Source: Acanthochromis polyacanthus (Eukaryota > Chordata > Actinopteri > Pomacentridae). Taken from it: a stretch of DNA of 64,000 nt. The translations under genes and the position numbers were made by a program. A model generated the notes under the pieces. The model did no database searches. It worked only from the letters and a program-made list of their open reading frames with translations, and was not told where the DNA came from. The stretch is taken from positions 14,418,984-14,482,983 of the forward strand of contig NC_067127.1 in assembly GCF_021347895.1 (NCBI RefSeq), read 5' to 3'. Positions 42,540-53,600 of this stretch are shown one piece after another (the stretch's first letter is position 1; the number at the start of each line of letters is the position of its first letter).

Positions 42540-42790
42540 CCATAATCTTTGCTGCGTGATTAGGTGAGTGTTGATTGTTGACAAAGGACACAAGCAAAAT
42601 GACTCATCTTCCCATGACTTCATTAAGTGTCACTATAAAGAGTCATCTCATAGATAAAGTGTTGCCTTGATAAATGTGTTTGCTAAATGTGAAAATCATT
42701 TATCGGGGAGGTGCCTCCATGTGAATTAATGTAGATAACGCTAATATTGCAAATAAGATAAGCTCAATATAATTCAGTGTGCTTCCTGTA
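42540..42790. promoter_or_regulatory. Candidate conserved noncoding element
   Basis: Repeat-free block with TCATTTATCGGGGAGG, GTGCCTCCATGTGAATTAAT and GTAGATAACGCTAATATTGC, plus paired GATAA words. Composition suggests an enhancer; no other support. Confidence 0.2.
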
Positions 42791-45700
42791 CATAACAGCG
42801 GCCTCTTTTTAAAGCAGTGATACGCCCTTGAGAACAGAAAAAAAACATAAAACAAGAACCTATTGTAGCTAAAGTCTAATAATCCAGATCAAATATACCT
42901 TTCATTGTGGATGGAGAGATTAATCTGGGTGTCCACTTGGGAGGTATTCCTTTGATCATGATCACTACATACTATATTATTATATGCACACGGCTCTGAA
43001 ACACATGGTCTATATTTTGTACATAATATTAATGTGATTTGTAGCCACGTAAACATGTTGGGAAATTTAAAAAAGAAAAAGTTTTAGTTTGATTGCTCAG
43101 ATCTGAAAAATGCACTCCTCCAAATAAATGCATATTAGATTTTAATCTTATTCATTTTCCATATTAATAAAACAGTGGGGATGATTCCACATGTAGATGC
43201 ATACTGTCACTCAACAATTTCCTTTGTACAAAATACCAATAAAGATTAGAGGAGTTATTCATATTCTTATTAGCTGCTACCTGCCACTGGAAAAGCTGTG
43301 TGTGTAAACAGTTCAAACAGCCAAATCTAAGACGAGAACCCTCTTGCATCTTGCAATCTCAAACCTGCCTTAATCACAGCCAGTCCTAAAATAGAACATA
43401 AAGAACTAATGTGCAATCGCAGAACACCGCTGAGCTGTAAAGACTCCATCAACCATCGCTCTAACCTGAGCCAGGGTTGCACATCAGAGATCCAGATCTT
43501 AATCCAGAGCCACTTCGCTGCTGAGGCCTTTCCAGTGCATCACAAATATATATCCTTTTTTGTTTATACTTTGAACAAATAGGCACAGAGCACCACGGCA
43601 TTGATCCCTCCATGTACAATATCACCTACTTTTTTTGCAAGTGGAAAAACCTATTGCCTTTGTGATTACTCTCTGAACCTTTATGGTACAGAGAAGCCCC
43701 CTTTTCTCTGAAGCTTTTCAAAGTCACAGTGGGAAATCACTGACTGAAGCGAAAGTCAACCAAACAGTTTGGGCTAAAAAGGGGGGAAAACAGGTTCACA
43801 CAAAAACCACAACATTTGCTGTAATAACTCCCAGGAACACAGTGGACGCCACCAATTGAAGATTGAACTGAACAGATTATATAAGGGTGGGTTTTTCTTC
43901 TGAAGGACAAATGCAATTAAGTTGTTGACCTTGGTGGAAAGCAAGTGCATGTGTTCCCACAGCCATCAACTCCCAAAACTGGAGCACAAGGATCCAGTAG
44001 GAGAGGAACTCAACGGAAGTCAGTCAGTCTGATTACTTTCACAATCATGTTTTAACATGTGATGAATATTCTGTAAATGACTGTGATTATCTCAGAAAAT
44101 GTGACCAAAAGTAACCACTGGCTGGGACGGAAATCATCAAGAAAATATGCTGAAAGCTTTTGTAAATAACTAGACGGGCTGATTGTTGTTCAGTTCTTCT
44201 CTTCTGTGTCATGAAAGGAGCAGGAAACTCATCAGATTGTGTAACAAGTGTGTAAAGAATGAAAGTAGTAACCACAAATCTTAGTTAAATCTGATAAAAT
44301 TAAATAGGAAAAATCAGAAGCATTCCACTTTCTTTGTAATCTTGAGTCCTGAGAGATAGATTCCTTTCCAGATAGACATGGTAAAGTTTAGTTCCTTAGT
44401 TTAGTTGTGATCTGTCCTCTGACAGTTAGTGTTCTCCTGAAATTGACTTTACTTGTCTGTGTGATATTGTGCTGCTGATCCCAAAGGTGGGAGGTACGAA
44501 GCAAACAGATGCGAAGTTCAATCAAATGAAGAAGTGCAACCTAAGCTCTTGGTATTTGATGAGTGTGTCATAGATGTGCTGAGAATAGACAAATGGCATC
44601 TTGCTGCCACACTGGTGATTTTATTACCAAGGGGAAATTAATACTTTCAGTAGGGATGCTGTTAGTTTGATCCTTAGACTATTTTCAGACATTTATTGTG
44701 GTTAAAGCAGAAACAAGCAGAAACAAACTGCCAATAAATTACTGAATACCATCCACAACAGCATACTCTGTATTATACTGACACCATATAGAAAACTTCT
44801 CCAAGAGCCATCTGAAAAGTAGCAGAGCACACAAATGTCATGAATTCACACACAGGTCGACTGTATTTACTTATCTACATCACTTGCAAACGACAAAGAA
44901 GAAAACTATAAGGGAAAACTGTGTCTGGTCATAATTCTCACTGGGTTTTATCACTTCAAATGCTTTCTATACTTTACATATTCTCATTGTTGGAAATATG
45001 AAGCCTTGCTGCTTTTGTATTCTAGACGCAGGGAATCTAAAGAGACAATATACATTTCAAGTACTAATAGTAAATCATAGTATAATCAAGGCATCTATAC
45101 GAGTAAGGAAAATGACAGAGTGTTCGGCACATTTTTCCATCTCCATTCCTCCTTCTCTCTCTCTGTCTTGCTTTGTCTGTGTTGCTCCCTCTCATTCTGC
45201 TCCACAACAGTATCCCCCCACTGCGTTGATAACAGCCTCCACAAAATACCCCGTAGAAAGCATATCGTCCTTGATCCAAGATTGCAACATCCTCTCTGTT
45301 CAAAGGCATTACTTCCTTTCTGGGAGACTTGGTTACCAAACAAGAGATAGAGATTACATGGTGCTTTATTGATTCATTGACACAGCTTAGTCAGTCCAAC
45401 CTTGGATTTGTCTGAACCTAAAGGTGGAACTTTGCACTCTATGAAGATGCAAGGTGGGAAGACTGATAAAAATGTCCACACATGTTCACGGTTTCCTTCT
45501 GTCTCCAAGGAAATAATGCAATCTTCCCTCTCTCAGTTAAATAATGGCTTTCAAGCACGACTGCTAAAGTGTTTGCACCACAGCAGCACTCAAAGTCAGG
45601 ACAATCAGAGGAAGAAGATGAAGTTAATGACAACTCATCATGCATTACCACACTTATTTTGGGAAAATTAGCTGTAATTTTTGGGGGAATATTAAATTAA

Positions 45701-46806
45701 TAAAATCAAATTTGCGATGAAGGAGAACTGACTGACTGCTGTGACAGAAACGATGATACATGTAGCTAAAATTAGTATCTTAACTTAAAGCATACTGTGT
45801 GTCAGTCTCAGACGTCATGCGCAGTTTGACAACTTTTTCATCACGAATGTACTGCAAATTAGCAAGACAGTGAGCTGAGATCATTTTTTTTAATGATTGC
45901 AAATGACTTAAAGCACTGTCATTCTCGCTGTCACAAATGCACAGTTGGCTTCTGTACAATCTTTATTTTGAATTGGCAGCACTACTTAGTTTAATCTTTC
46001 CCACTGCTCCACTCCATTCCATTTTCCCCGCATGCTGTGCTTTTAGTCATTTGATATCATTTTTGTCTCTTTTCATGAGTTGGGGTGGATTGTAAGTACA
46101 AAGCAGCACTTCCTTACCTGCAGGCCTGCGAGGGAGAAGCTCCTCACTCCGTCAACAATGCAGTCGGTCTCTGAACTATAACATCTCTTTCCTCAGCCGC
46201 CTCCCTCTTGCTTTTCATTCTGTGCCTGTATTTATAAAGGGAAAGTTGACTGAGGATGTATTCTGTTTCAGCACCACCTGTACTCAGTGACTGCCCTGAG
46301 AGCTTTTCTGTAAAAATCCATCATCAGTTGTTAGAGCTGCAATAAACCTTGAAGGTTATGCTTTTTTTTTTTTATTTACAGGGCTAACAATGATACAGGT
46401 TAATAGCAATCAAAGAAACCGAAAATCTGATATAAATTTGCAGTAAAAATTCAAGCCTTGCTGTAAAAATTTACAACAGCATAAACTCCAAGAGAAAAAC
46501 TTTATTTAAAAATGCATTTATTTACTAATGTGTTACATATGTTAGATTACAAGAGAACTTTTCAAGATTTATCCTTTAGTTTTGTCACATGTGATAGTGG
46601 TGACAAAGATACACTGACTACAGGTTCAGCTTCACAAGTAATGCATTTTAAATTAAGGTGTTTTAGTGGAAACTGGCTAAATAAAAGTAATGATAATTGG
46701 AGAAATGCTTAATAGCGGCTGTTGTAGTCAACCTTATTTCACCAGCAACATTTCTCACTTTACTACTGAGTTTTATGGCAAAAAAAATTCTGTCTATAAT
46801 CTACCT
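42791..46806. other. Non-genic stretch
   Basis: Unique sequence with pyrimidine-rich runs near 45138-45200 that generate overlapping open frames on both strands. A T-tract lies near 46362-46372. TTTATTACCAAGGGGAAATT near 44620 may be a trace of the repeat described at 46.8 kb. Confidence 0.42.
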
Positions 46807-46867
46807 TTAGAATAGAACAGAAGTCGTTTATTGATCACCAAAGGGAAATTCTGTAGTAAATGTTAAT
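46807..46867 (+). repeat. Interspersed repeat scrap (TTTATTGATCACCAAAGGGA type)
   Basis: AGAATAGAACAGAAGTCGTT followed by TATTGATCACCAAAGGGAAA is a short remnant of a sequence scattered widely in teleost genomes. Only about 60 bases remain. Confidence 0.45.
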
Positions 46868-49800
46868 CAAGTTTGCCTTTAGCTTCATCGCCTGAAGTAT
46901 ATTCATGTTACCTCCTGTGTCAGTGACAGTTTCCCTGCTAACAATCTACAATTACACACAGACATAATGGATTTTTTTTTAAATAGACAAACAATTTGAC
47001 AAAAAAAAAAATCAAAGAAATGAATTATGCTGAAAGAAATTGAATATTTTGTACTAGCTGACCTTGATTTAACTGTAAGCTCAATAAAATAAACTTGTAA
47101 GCTAACAAAATGACTTAAGAAATCTTTTTAAAAAAAAGAAAACAGTGAGTCAGAACTCACAGATAATAGTCATTAATAGTTCAATGAAAAAATTATTAAT
47201 AAATTGTCTGTCTCAGTATTTCTAAAATCCTGACTAAAGCCAGAATGGAAGAACATTAAAAGGATGCTAAATTATCTTTCCCGGAGTTTTAAAATCCATT
47301 AAGATGCATAATAAGAAGAAAAATGTCACAGTCACTGCGGATCACAATTCCACTCAGTCAGGTCAAAAAAACAGACGGCTAACCAAATGATCTGTCTTCG
47401 TTATGGAGGTCTGCCTCCTGAAATAGTCTGCCGGTGTTTTACTCAAAGATGTTTGTCAAATCTGAAGTCTCACACAAGTTTGGGGCTGAGAGAGATTCTC
47501 TGCATCCTAACTTGACAAGTGTTAAAGACTCAGCACACAGGAGAGATCAACAAACGTTCACATCTTTGACAGGTAGGAAACGTGTTGATTTGTTTATGAA
47601 AATGACCAAAATGAGAGCTAGACTGGGACCAGAAGGGAATAAACATTGGGACGTGTGTGAGTGAGGAAATGAACAGCGATGCTGCCACTCGAGCTCATTA
47701 AGACTTTTAGCCTGCAACTTCAGGATTACACTTGTAGTGATATGAAACCCTGTAATACCTTTTTTTATTAATATGGCAGGTGTTTTACTGGAAGTGTCTG
47801 GCTTCTCTCCAAAGACACATGGAGTTATTACAGGTAACGGGCAGGTGGTGTGTGAGTGCAGTCCTCCTCTCTGCGAAGGTGTCTTACTGCTCTCTGGGGC
47901 AGGTCGCATAAAGCCTCGCTGCAGAGCCGAGGTTTGAATTTTGAAGAGACTAAAAAAGTGATGATGCCTAAACACTACATGTTGGGTAAATGCAGTCTGC
48001 ACCACCTGTGTCTTGTTATGTCTTCCCAATCACAGCGACACTCCCTTCAGACCCAGTTATCAGCGGCAGAGGATACAGTGATAGCATTGCAATTACAAAG
48101 TGTCACTTCTGTCTGACAATAAATAAATGAATGACTATCTGCTCCATCCTTTCCTCCCCTTCTTTTAGGTGGGCATCAATCTTTTCAAATCACTTAATCA
48201 AAACTGAGCAGTCCAATCAGACAAGTGAGCATCAGTAGTTTTCATAAATAAAACAATACTGATCTTATGTTTAATGTGAAATACTGCAAAAGATGGATAT
48301 TACAGTGCACACAAAGGATTCTGCATTACTCTTTAAAATCATAACACTGTGCCGATGAGACTGTCAGGCCCCCGTCATGAAGAAAATATCCCGAGCACAT
48401 TCCCCAGGAGTCTGGTAAGCGTCACTGAAACTTCCACGCTTTACATAAAATAATGTTTTGCAAATTAGCACAACTTTCAAGCTGAAACCTGATTAAGAGG
48501 CATTTCCCAGTTATGAAAGATTAAATGACTAAAATCATGTGAAAATATCAACAGATCAAAGGAAGAGCTTTGGTTTGATGAAAGCTAAAACTGTCAGTTG
48601 TGGATGAGCCAATGGAGAAGGAATAAAGTGAAACTCTTGCCAAAAAAAAGAGAAAAAAAACTCCAGTGAAAAGATCTCTCTCAACGGGTATCAGATATTT
48701 ATAGGCGTCAAGCTTCAGGTCCAGAGAACATCGTCAAAAGGAGAGAAAAAGGTGATTAAATTAGATGAGAAAGATTTATGTTCTCAAACTAGTTTGGTTT
48801 CATTCCAGTGAATGTACTGTACTATTTTGCCGTGCTGTTAAATATGACTGTAGATTTCCTAATGTAGATATCAAGCGACACTGACAAGATTTCATATAAC
48901 TATAACAACTTTATTCCCTCTAAATAATTTTATTTTCTCCGGTAAACCTGAAAAGATGGTTTCTTTCATCTGCTGTCGCGTCTTTGTTGTGGCAGCTTGT
49001 TTCGTGCTGTTGTTGTATTGTTGCTGCATGTCACCCTCCTTGTCAAAACAAAAGAATTTTGTATTGTTAGCGTGATTATGTGAAGATTGTGGTGTGTTTG
49101 CTATGTTGTGATTGGGAATGTTGATGGAAAGCAACAACAAACATGTGTCATTATTTTTGCAATTTTCAATCAACCGTGTTCACTTAATGCCACATTTAAA
49201 TCATTCTAAAATGTTGCTCATGGATTGTATACACCTAATCCTGGCAATGATTCATAATGATTCACATTACCTCTAGTCTCCTGCAGTAGGTCGAAACCTT
49301 TTGGCTTGTGACTCCATTAAATAAAGCAATATTAACTCTTGAGCATTCTGCTGTACCCAAAATGGCAACTTTGATATGCTGATGTTAAGCAGCTAATGTT
49401 CATAAGGTTAAGAATGTTATTTTATCCTGTCAGCATGCAAATTTCTACAGTACATTATAAGTGCAGCTGAGGTTGACTTAGATGTCATAGTTTTGTAGGC
49501 ATTTGGTCCAGAATCAAATTATTGCACTACGTTAAATTTTGACCAGAGGTTAGTGCAGTCGCAAACATGATTGGAGTTCATCCTCTCAAACTGTTTTCAT
49601 AATAATCTATCTAATTGTTCTCATAACACTGTCAGTTTAAACTGAAACTCATAATGTCATTACAGAGTAAAAGTCTTGATCTTCTAGGGGGGGGCACAAG
49701 AGACATAAACCAATGAATAAAACTGACCAGTGCTGTCATACAGTCATGGCCCTAGAGTGGCTTAAGGAGTAAGCATTAGAGAAAAGTTAGACAATGTAAG

Positions 49801-50705
49801 GGAAGTGTAACATATCCATAGATGATCTGCCCTGTGGTTGAGTTTGGGTTATAAGGGTTACAAACTAAGACCAAGTGTCAAACATCAGGTTGCACTTTGG
49901 CCACAACACAACAATGACTCCAGTTATGTTGCTTTATTCCTTCTAGCCAGCCGTTCTCTTCTCATCACACTCTATTGCAGTATCTTCATTACAGAACACA
50001 AAGCTTTTCTTATTACTTTCAGTATGTTCTGCAGCTTACAAAGTGTGTCCTGTTGCTTGCATCAGTATGCACACAATTAGGACATGCTACTGTTCCTTGA
50101 GCTGTGACCATCGCGCTCATTTATCCATCAGTCTGAGAAGCAAAATGAGTTGTCATCTGTGTATGCGCACTCACAGGCGAAATCTGTTTATATGTAGTTA
50201 GACACTGTGATGTATGTAATGTATCTTCCACTGTGCAGAGGATCGTGTATCAGAACTGGCTCTCATCCTGCAACACGTGACTTGATGTGGTTGGACATTC
50301 TGGTATTGTTGGCATACTGCATTTGACATACTATGCATTGGGAAATTCTAAATCCTTTCCTGTCATACTTTATAGCATTGTAGTGTAGGTATTGCAACAC
50401 ACCCATTGTGTGGCCTAAGCCTCTATGGCTAAGCCATGCTAGCCTGGTAGAACAATGGAGCATGTGGGTTTTATCACATTGACTGTGTTTGTGATGGGTT
50501 ATTTCAGTCATATTACTTAGTCATCATTTGCATGCAAAGTAAATACCAACACACACTGATATTCACATCTGTTGTTGTTGTTGTTGTTTTGTCAGCTGCC
50601 AGTTTTTCCACAAGCCTGTGTATGTGCTCCACTCCATGTCACTATCACCATGTTAAATATGAAGTGGAGAGACTGCAAAACTCTTTACAGTGGAGGTTTT
50701 CTCAC
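46868..50705. other. Non-genic stretch
   Basis: AT-rich unique sequence. A (GTT)n-like run lies at about 50572-50588, an overlapping octamer palindrome TTTGCATGCAAA at 50527-50538, and a G-tract at 49687-49694. No gene is supported. Confidence 0.42.
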
Positions 50706-50706
50706 T

Positions 50707-51455
50707 TTAAAGGGGAACTTCTTTTTTTTTTTTCAACCTGGGGTCTGTTTTCATATGTCATTTCATACATGTGAGTAATGGAGAAATGAATTTTGGACAT
50801 AGCTCCAGTATTTAGCCAGGCAGGCAGCTTAGCAGCTCAGCTAGCAGCTCAGCTAGCAAAAAGTATGGGGCAACTTGCCCCCCCCCCCAACAAAGTCTGC
50901 CCTAACGTGCTTTTTTCCCCACACTGACCAGCTAGGATAGTCTCAATGAGTGTCCCACAACATACTAGAGATGAGAAGTGAATGAAAACCTCCACGTTAC
51001 CTGGTGATCGCTCTTTTGATCACCACTAGAAAGCAAATCTGGTTCCGAAATCGCGCACCAAAACACCAATTTTGGCACGAGCTATCGCGCGACGTCGGAT
51101 CGATTTCAGATTTGCTTTCTAGCATCCTGAGATTTGGATACAGACCACAACAAAGAGCGATCACCAGGTAATGTGGAGGTTTTCGTTCACTTCTCATCTC
51201 TAGTATGTTGTGGGACACTCACTGAGAATATCCGAGCCGGTCAGTGTGGGGAAAAAAAAGCATGTTAAGGCGGACTTTGACCCCGGGGGGCAAGTTGCCC
51301 CGTACTTTTTGCTAGCTGAGCTGTTAGCTGAGCTGCTAAGCTGCCTGCCTGGCTAAATACTGGAGCTATGTCCAAAATTCATTTCTCCATCACTCACATG
51401 TACGAAATGACATATGAAAACAGACCCCAGGTTGAAAAAAAACGTTCCTCTTTAA
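50707..51455. mobile_element. 741-bp palindromic TTAA element (foldback MITE)
   Basis: TTAA at 50707-50710 and 51452-51455 flank an element (50711-51451) whose left end AGGGGAAC and inverted right end AGAGGAAC pair. Unlike ordinary short-TIR elements, the two halves are inverted copies of one another over almost their whole length: the CAACCTGGGGTCTG, GCAACTTG, CACAACATACTAGAGATGAG and ACCTGGTGATCGCTC words of the left half all return as complements in the right half. The centre lies near 51066, with an inner CCAAAA/TTTTGG stem at 51058-51075. There is no coding capacity. A C-tract at 50878-50888 differs between the halves. Confidence 0.85.
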
Positions 51456-51762
51456 CATGTTGAATAAATAACTAAGGCCTAAGCAGCCTAAGCAACATGC
51501 ATTATGATCCGTGTCTATGTTATATAATATATAAATGGAATAGAAATTCTTCATTCACTTATTTAATACAAATATGAAATGCAAATCTTAACAAATAATC
51601 AACCAAATATTGTTAGTTCTGTTAGAGGAGGCTTCCAGTATATAAGGACCGCAATAAATGCTCCTCAGAGATTCAGGTTCATATGCTGGTTTCAGAAGTT
51701 TCCTGCTAGCTGTCCATTAGCTGCTGGCTTGGCTTAGTTTTTTTGCTCTTCTTCTTTTAATT
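51456..51762. other. Spacer between two mobile elements
   Basis: About 300 bases of AT-rich sequence with no gene and no recognised repeat. Confidence 0.4.
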
Positions 51763-52353
51763 GGAGTTGCATGTTCTGTTTTTGTGCAGCGCTGGTGTTC
51801 ACCGGGTACTCCGGTTTCCTTCCAAAACTATGCTGAGGTTAATTGTGATTCTAAGTTCATCGGTAGGTGTCAATGGAAGTGTGATTGTTTGTCTCTCTAT
51901 GTAGCTCTGCCATAGACTGGCTACCAGTCCAGGGTGTCCCCTGCCTTCACCTTGAGTCAACTGGGATAGGCTTCAGCCCACCTGCAACCCTAATGAGGTT
52001 TAAAGCTGCTGTCCGGAGTTTCCGTTTGTTTTCAATCTATGTATCATTTTTTAACAAAGCTTAAATGTGTTAGTCTAGTTCGATACTATAATATAAAGTT
52101 AGAATAACGTGATATGAAAATTTATTCCTGAGCTCCGCCTTCCTCTCATAGACCCCCATGTTATTCCAAAAAGCGCCGGTTGCTGCCGACCAATCAAGTT
52201 CGAGCTTCAGCTTTGTCATGCTGTCAATCAACGGTTACGCGCACAGCAAGCAAGCCCATGCAGAGGTGGGCGAGCTCCGCACTACGCAACCGCGCGCACA
52301 TTTGTTTTGCTTGTGGAGGAGAGAGCATCAGGGATCAGCAACTTCCAGAAAAG

Positions 52354-52605
52354 TTACCAATCCCACGGCTTGTCAGGCCAAGAGACTGCAGGACGTTTTT
52401 TGGCTCGGGGTGCTCGCGTCGCTCCCCAACCACGGCCCTCCATAGCCCGGCTGACGGCTTCGTTTAGATGCTGTGGTCGGGGTGCTCGCCTCGCTCCCCG
52501 ACCACGGCCTCCATAGCCCGCCTGACGGCTTCGTTTAGATGCCCGACCTCTGGAGGAAGATGTTGGGGCGTCTGGGACATACTCTTCGTCAGAGGAGTCA
52601 TGCAA
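52354..52605 (-). CDS. Arg/Gly-rich 83-codon frame in the 986-bp TTAA element
   Basis: The frame starts MHDSSDEEYVPD (acidic), then SSSRGRASKRSRQ (basic), then Arg/Gly/Ala-rich sequence with the repeated unit HLNEAV(S)RAMEG, and ends PDKPWDW before TAA. The repeat reflects the underlying 72-base duplication, a multiple of three, so the frame survives duplication. The codon after PWDW lies in GGTAACTT, which could serve as a splice donor. No known domain is recognised. An acidic then basic head could be the remnant of a transposase N-terminus or a captured host exon; I cannot tell which. Confidence 0.25.
   Translation of the reverse strand: MHDSSDEEYVPDAPTSSSRGRASKRSRQAGYGGRGRGARRAPRPQHLNEAVSRAMEGRGWGATRAPRAKKRPAVSWPDKPWDW
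52407..52542. repeat. Two-unit tandem repeat, 72-base period
   Basis: Units at 52407-52471 and 52479-52542 share GGGGTGCTCGC, TCGCTCCCC, ACCACGGCC, CCATAGCCCG and CTGACGGCTTCGTTTAGATG with a few substitutions and one single-base length difference. They are separated by about 7 bases and lie within the 986-bp element. Confidence 0.9.
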
Positions 52606-53089
52606 TTCTGAACTCTAGATAGAAATAAATAAACAATGTAACACATATACACGCGTAAATGCACTAAGTCTGATAAACAACGTCATCGAGAGGGATACAC
52701 GAGTGTAATCACATATTGAAACTTTACTAGTTCGTCCTAGCAGATTCATGTTATTTTGGTATTAGGACAAGTTAGACTCAATACAGCATTCTAACGTAAT
52801 TCCTTTATTATTTACTAAATGTACTAAATGTAGAAGAGGGGAAAACAGCAAAACAGGCGAGATGCTGCAGCACTCCGGGCACTTCTCTCATGTACTGCGC
52901 GCATGCACAAATAAAGGGGCGAAATCAGAGGGAGGGAGGGACCAACAGCGTTTTGGGAGACGCTGCGATTCAAACTCCGGACAGCAGCTTTAAGTGGTAT
53001 ATAGAAAATGGATGGATGGATGGATGTTCTTTTCATCAATTTTTACTAATCAGTTCAATTAGGCATTTTTTCCCCCACCATTCACAATA

Positions 53090-53600
53090 TAAAACTTTCT
53101 GCCAACAATAGGGAAGAAAAAAAACTCCCCTTTAAAAGGAAAAAAACTTCCTACAGAACCAGGATCAAGGAGGGCAGTCATCTGCCTTGACCAGTTCAGG
53201 TGAGGGTAAAGGGGAGCAAGAACAGAACAGCAGAGAGAAAAAGACCAGTGATGCATGAGACAACAATAAAAACTGGAGAAGTTGGTGTGGCCAGTAACCA
53301 CAGATTAGAAACATGTAGCTCCAGAGCCAGACAAACCTGCAGAGAGGAGAAAAAAAGAAATAAGGGAGAGAGAAGACACAGAGCTAGTGACATGCAATGG
53401 TGGCACATAAAAGCATAGAGAGAAAAGGAAAAGAGAGGAGAGTGGCTGAGTGCATCATGGGAAGTCCCTCAACAGTCAAGGCTTACAGCAGCATAACTAA
53501 GGGATGTTCAGGGTCACATAAGCAGCCCTAACTGTAGGTTTTCTCAAAAAAGAAAGTTTTAAGCCTCGTCTTAGAAGTATAAACTGGGGAAAACAAGGTA
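53090..53600 (-). mobile_element. LINE 3'-UTR fragment, reverse orientation
   Basis: AATAGGGAAGAAAAAAAACT, CCTACAGAACCAGGATCAAG and GGCAGTCATCTGCCTTGACC, and later AGCAGCATAACTAAGGGATG and AAAGTTTTAAGCCTCGTCTT, are the reverse complement of a LINE 3' region. It matches the plus-strand copy at 40.49-40.83 kb, sharing ATGTAGCTCCAGAGCCAGAC and CTAGTGACATGCAATGGTG (reverse-complemented there, with differences). No protein is encoded. Confidence 0.62.

Larger units (their letters stand above)
52000..52993. mobile_element. 986-bp TTAA element (piggyBac-type) inside the SINE
   Basis: TTAA at 52000-52003 and 52990-52993 flank an element (52004-52989) with perfect 18-bp inverted ends AGCTGCTGTCCGGAGTTT. 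The ends and TTAA duplication mark it as piggyBac-type. It has no transposase. The interior is strikingly GC- and CpG-rich at 52180-52600, holds a 72-base direct duplication, a minus-strand frame with a protein-like start, and an NRF1-like word (CTGCGCGCATGCAC, 52895-52908). Confidence 0.88.
51763..53026 (+). mobile_element. tRNA-type SINE split by a TTAA element
   Basis: The SINE body runs 51763-52003 (GGAGTTGCATGTTCT, CCGGGTACTCCGGTTTCCTT, GTGTGATTGTTTGTCTCTCT, CATAGACTGGCTACCAGTCC). It then resumes at 52994 with GTGGTATATAGAAAATGG and a GGATGGATGGATG tail ending about 53026. The tRNA-like head is missing, so the copy is 5'-truncated. It aligns with the copy at 32.6-32.9 kb. Removing the insertion and one TTAA rejoins the SINE without a gap. 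Confidence 0.85.

Noticed and set aside
47547..48029. 160-codon minus-strand open frame
   Set aside because: No motif, signal peptide or exon boundaries are recognised, and overlapping frames occur on the other strand. It is compatible with chance at this composition.
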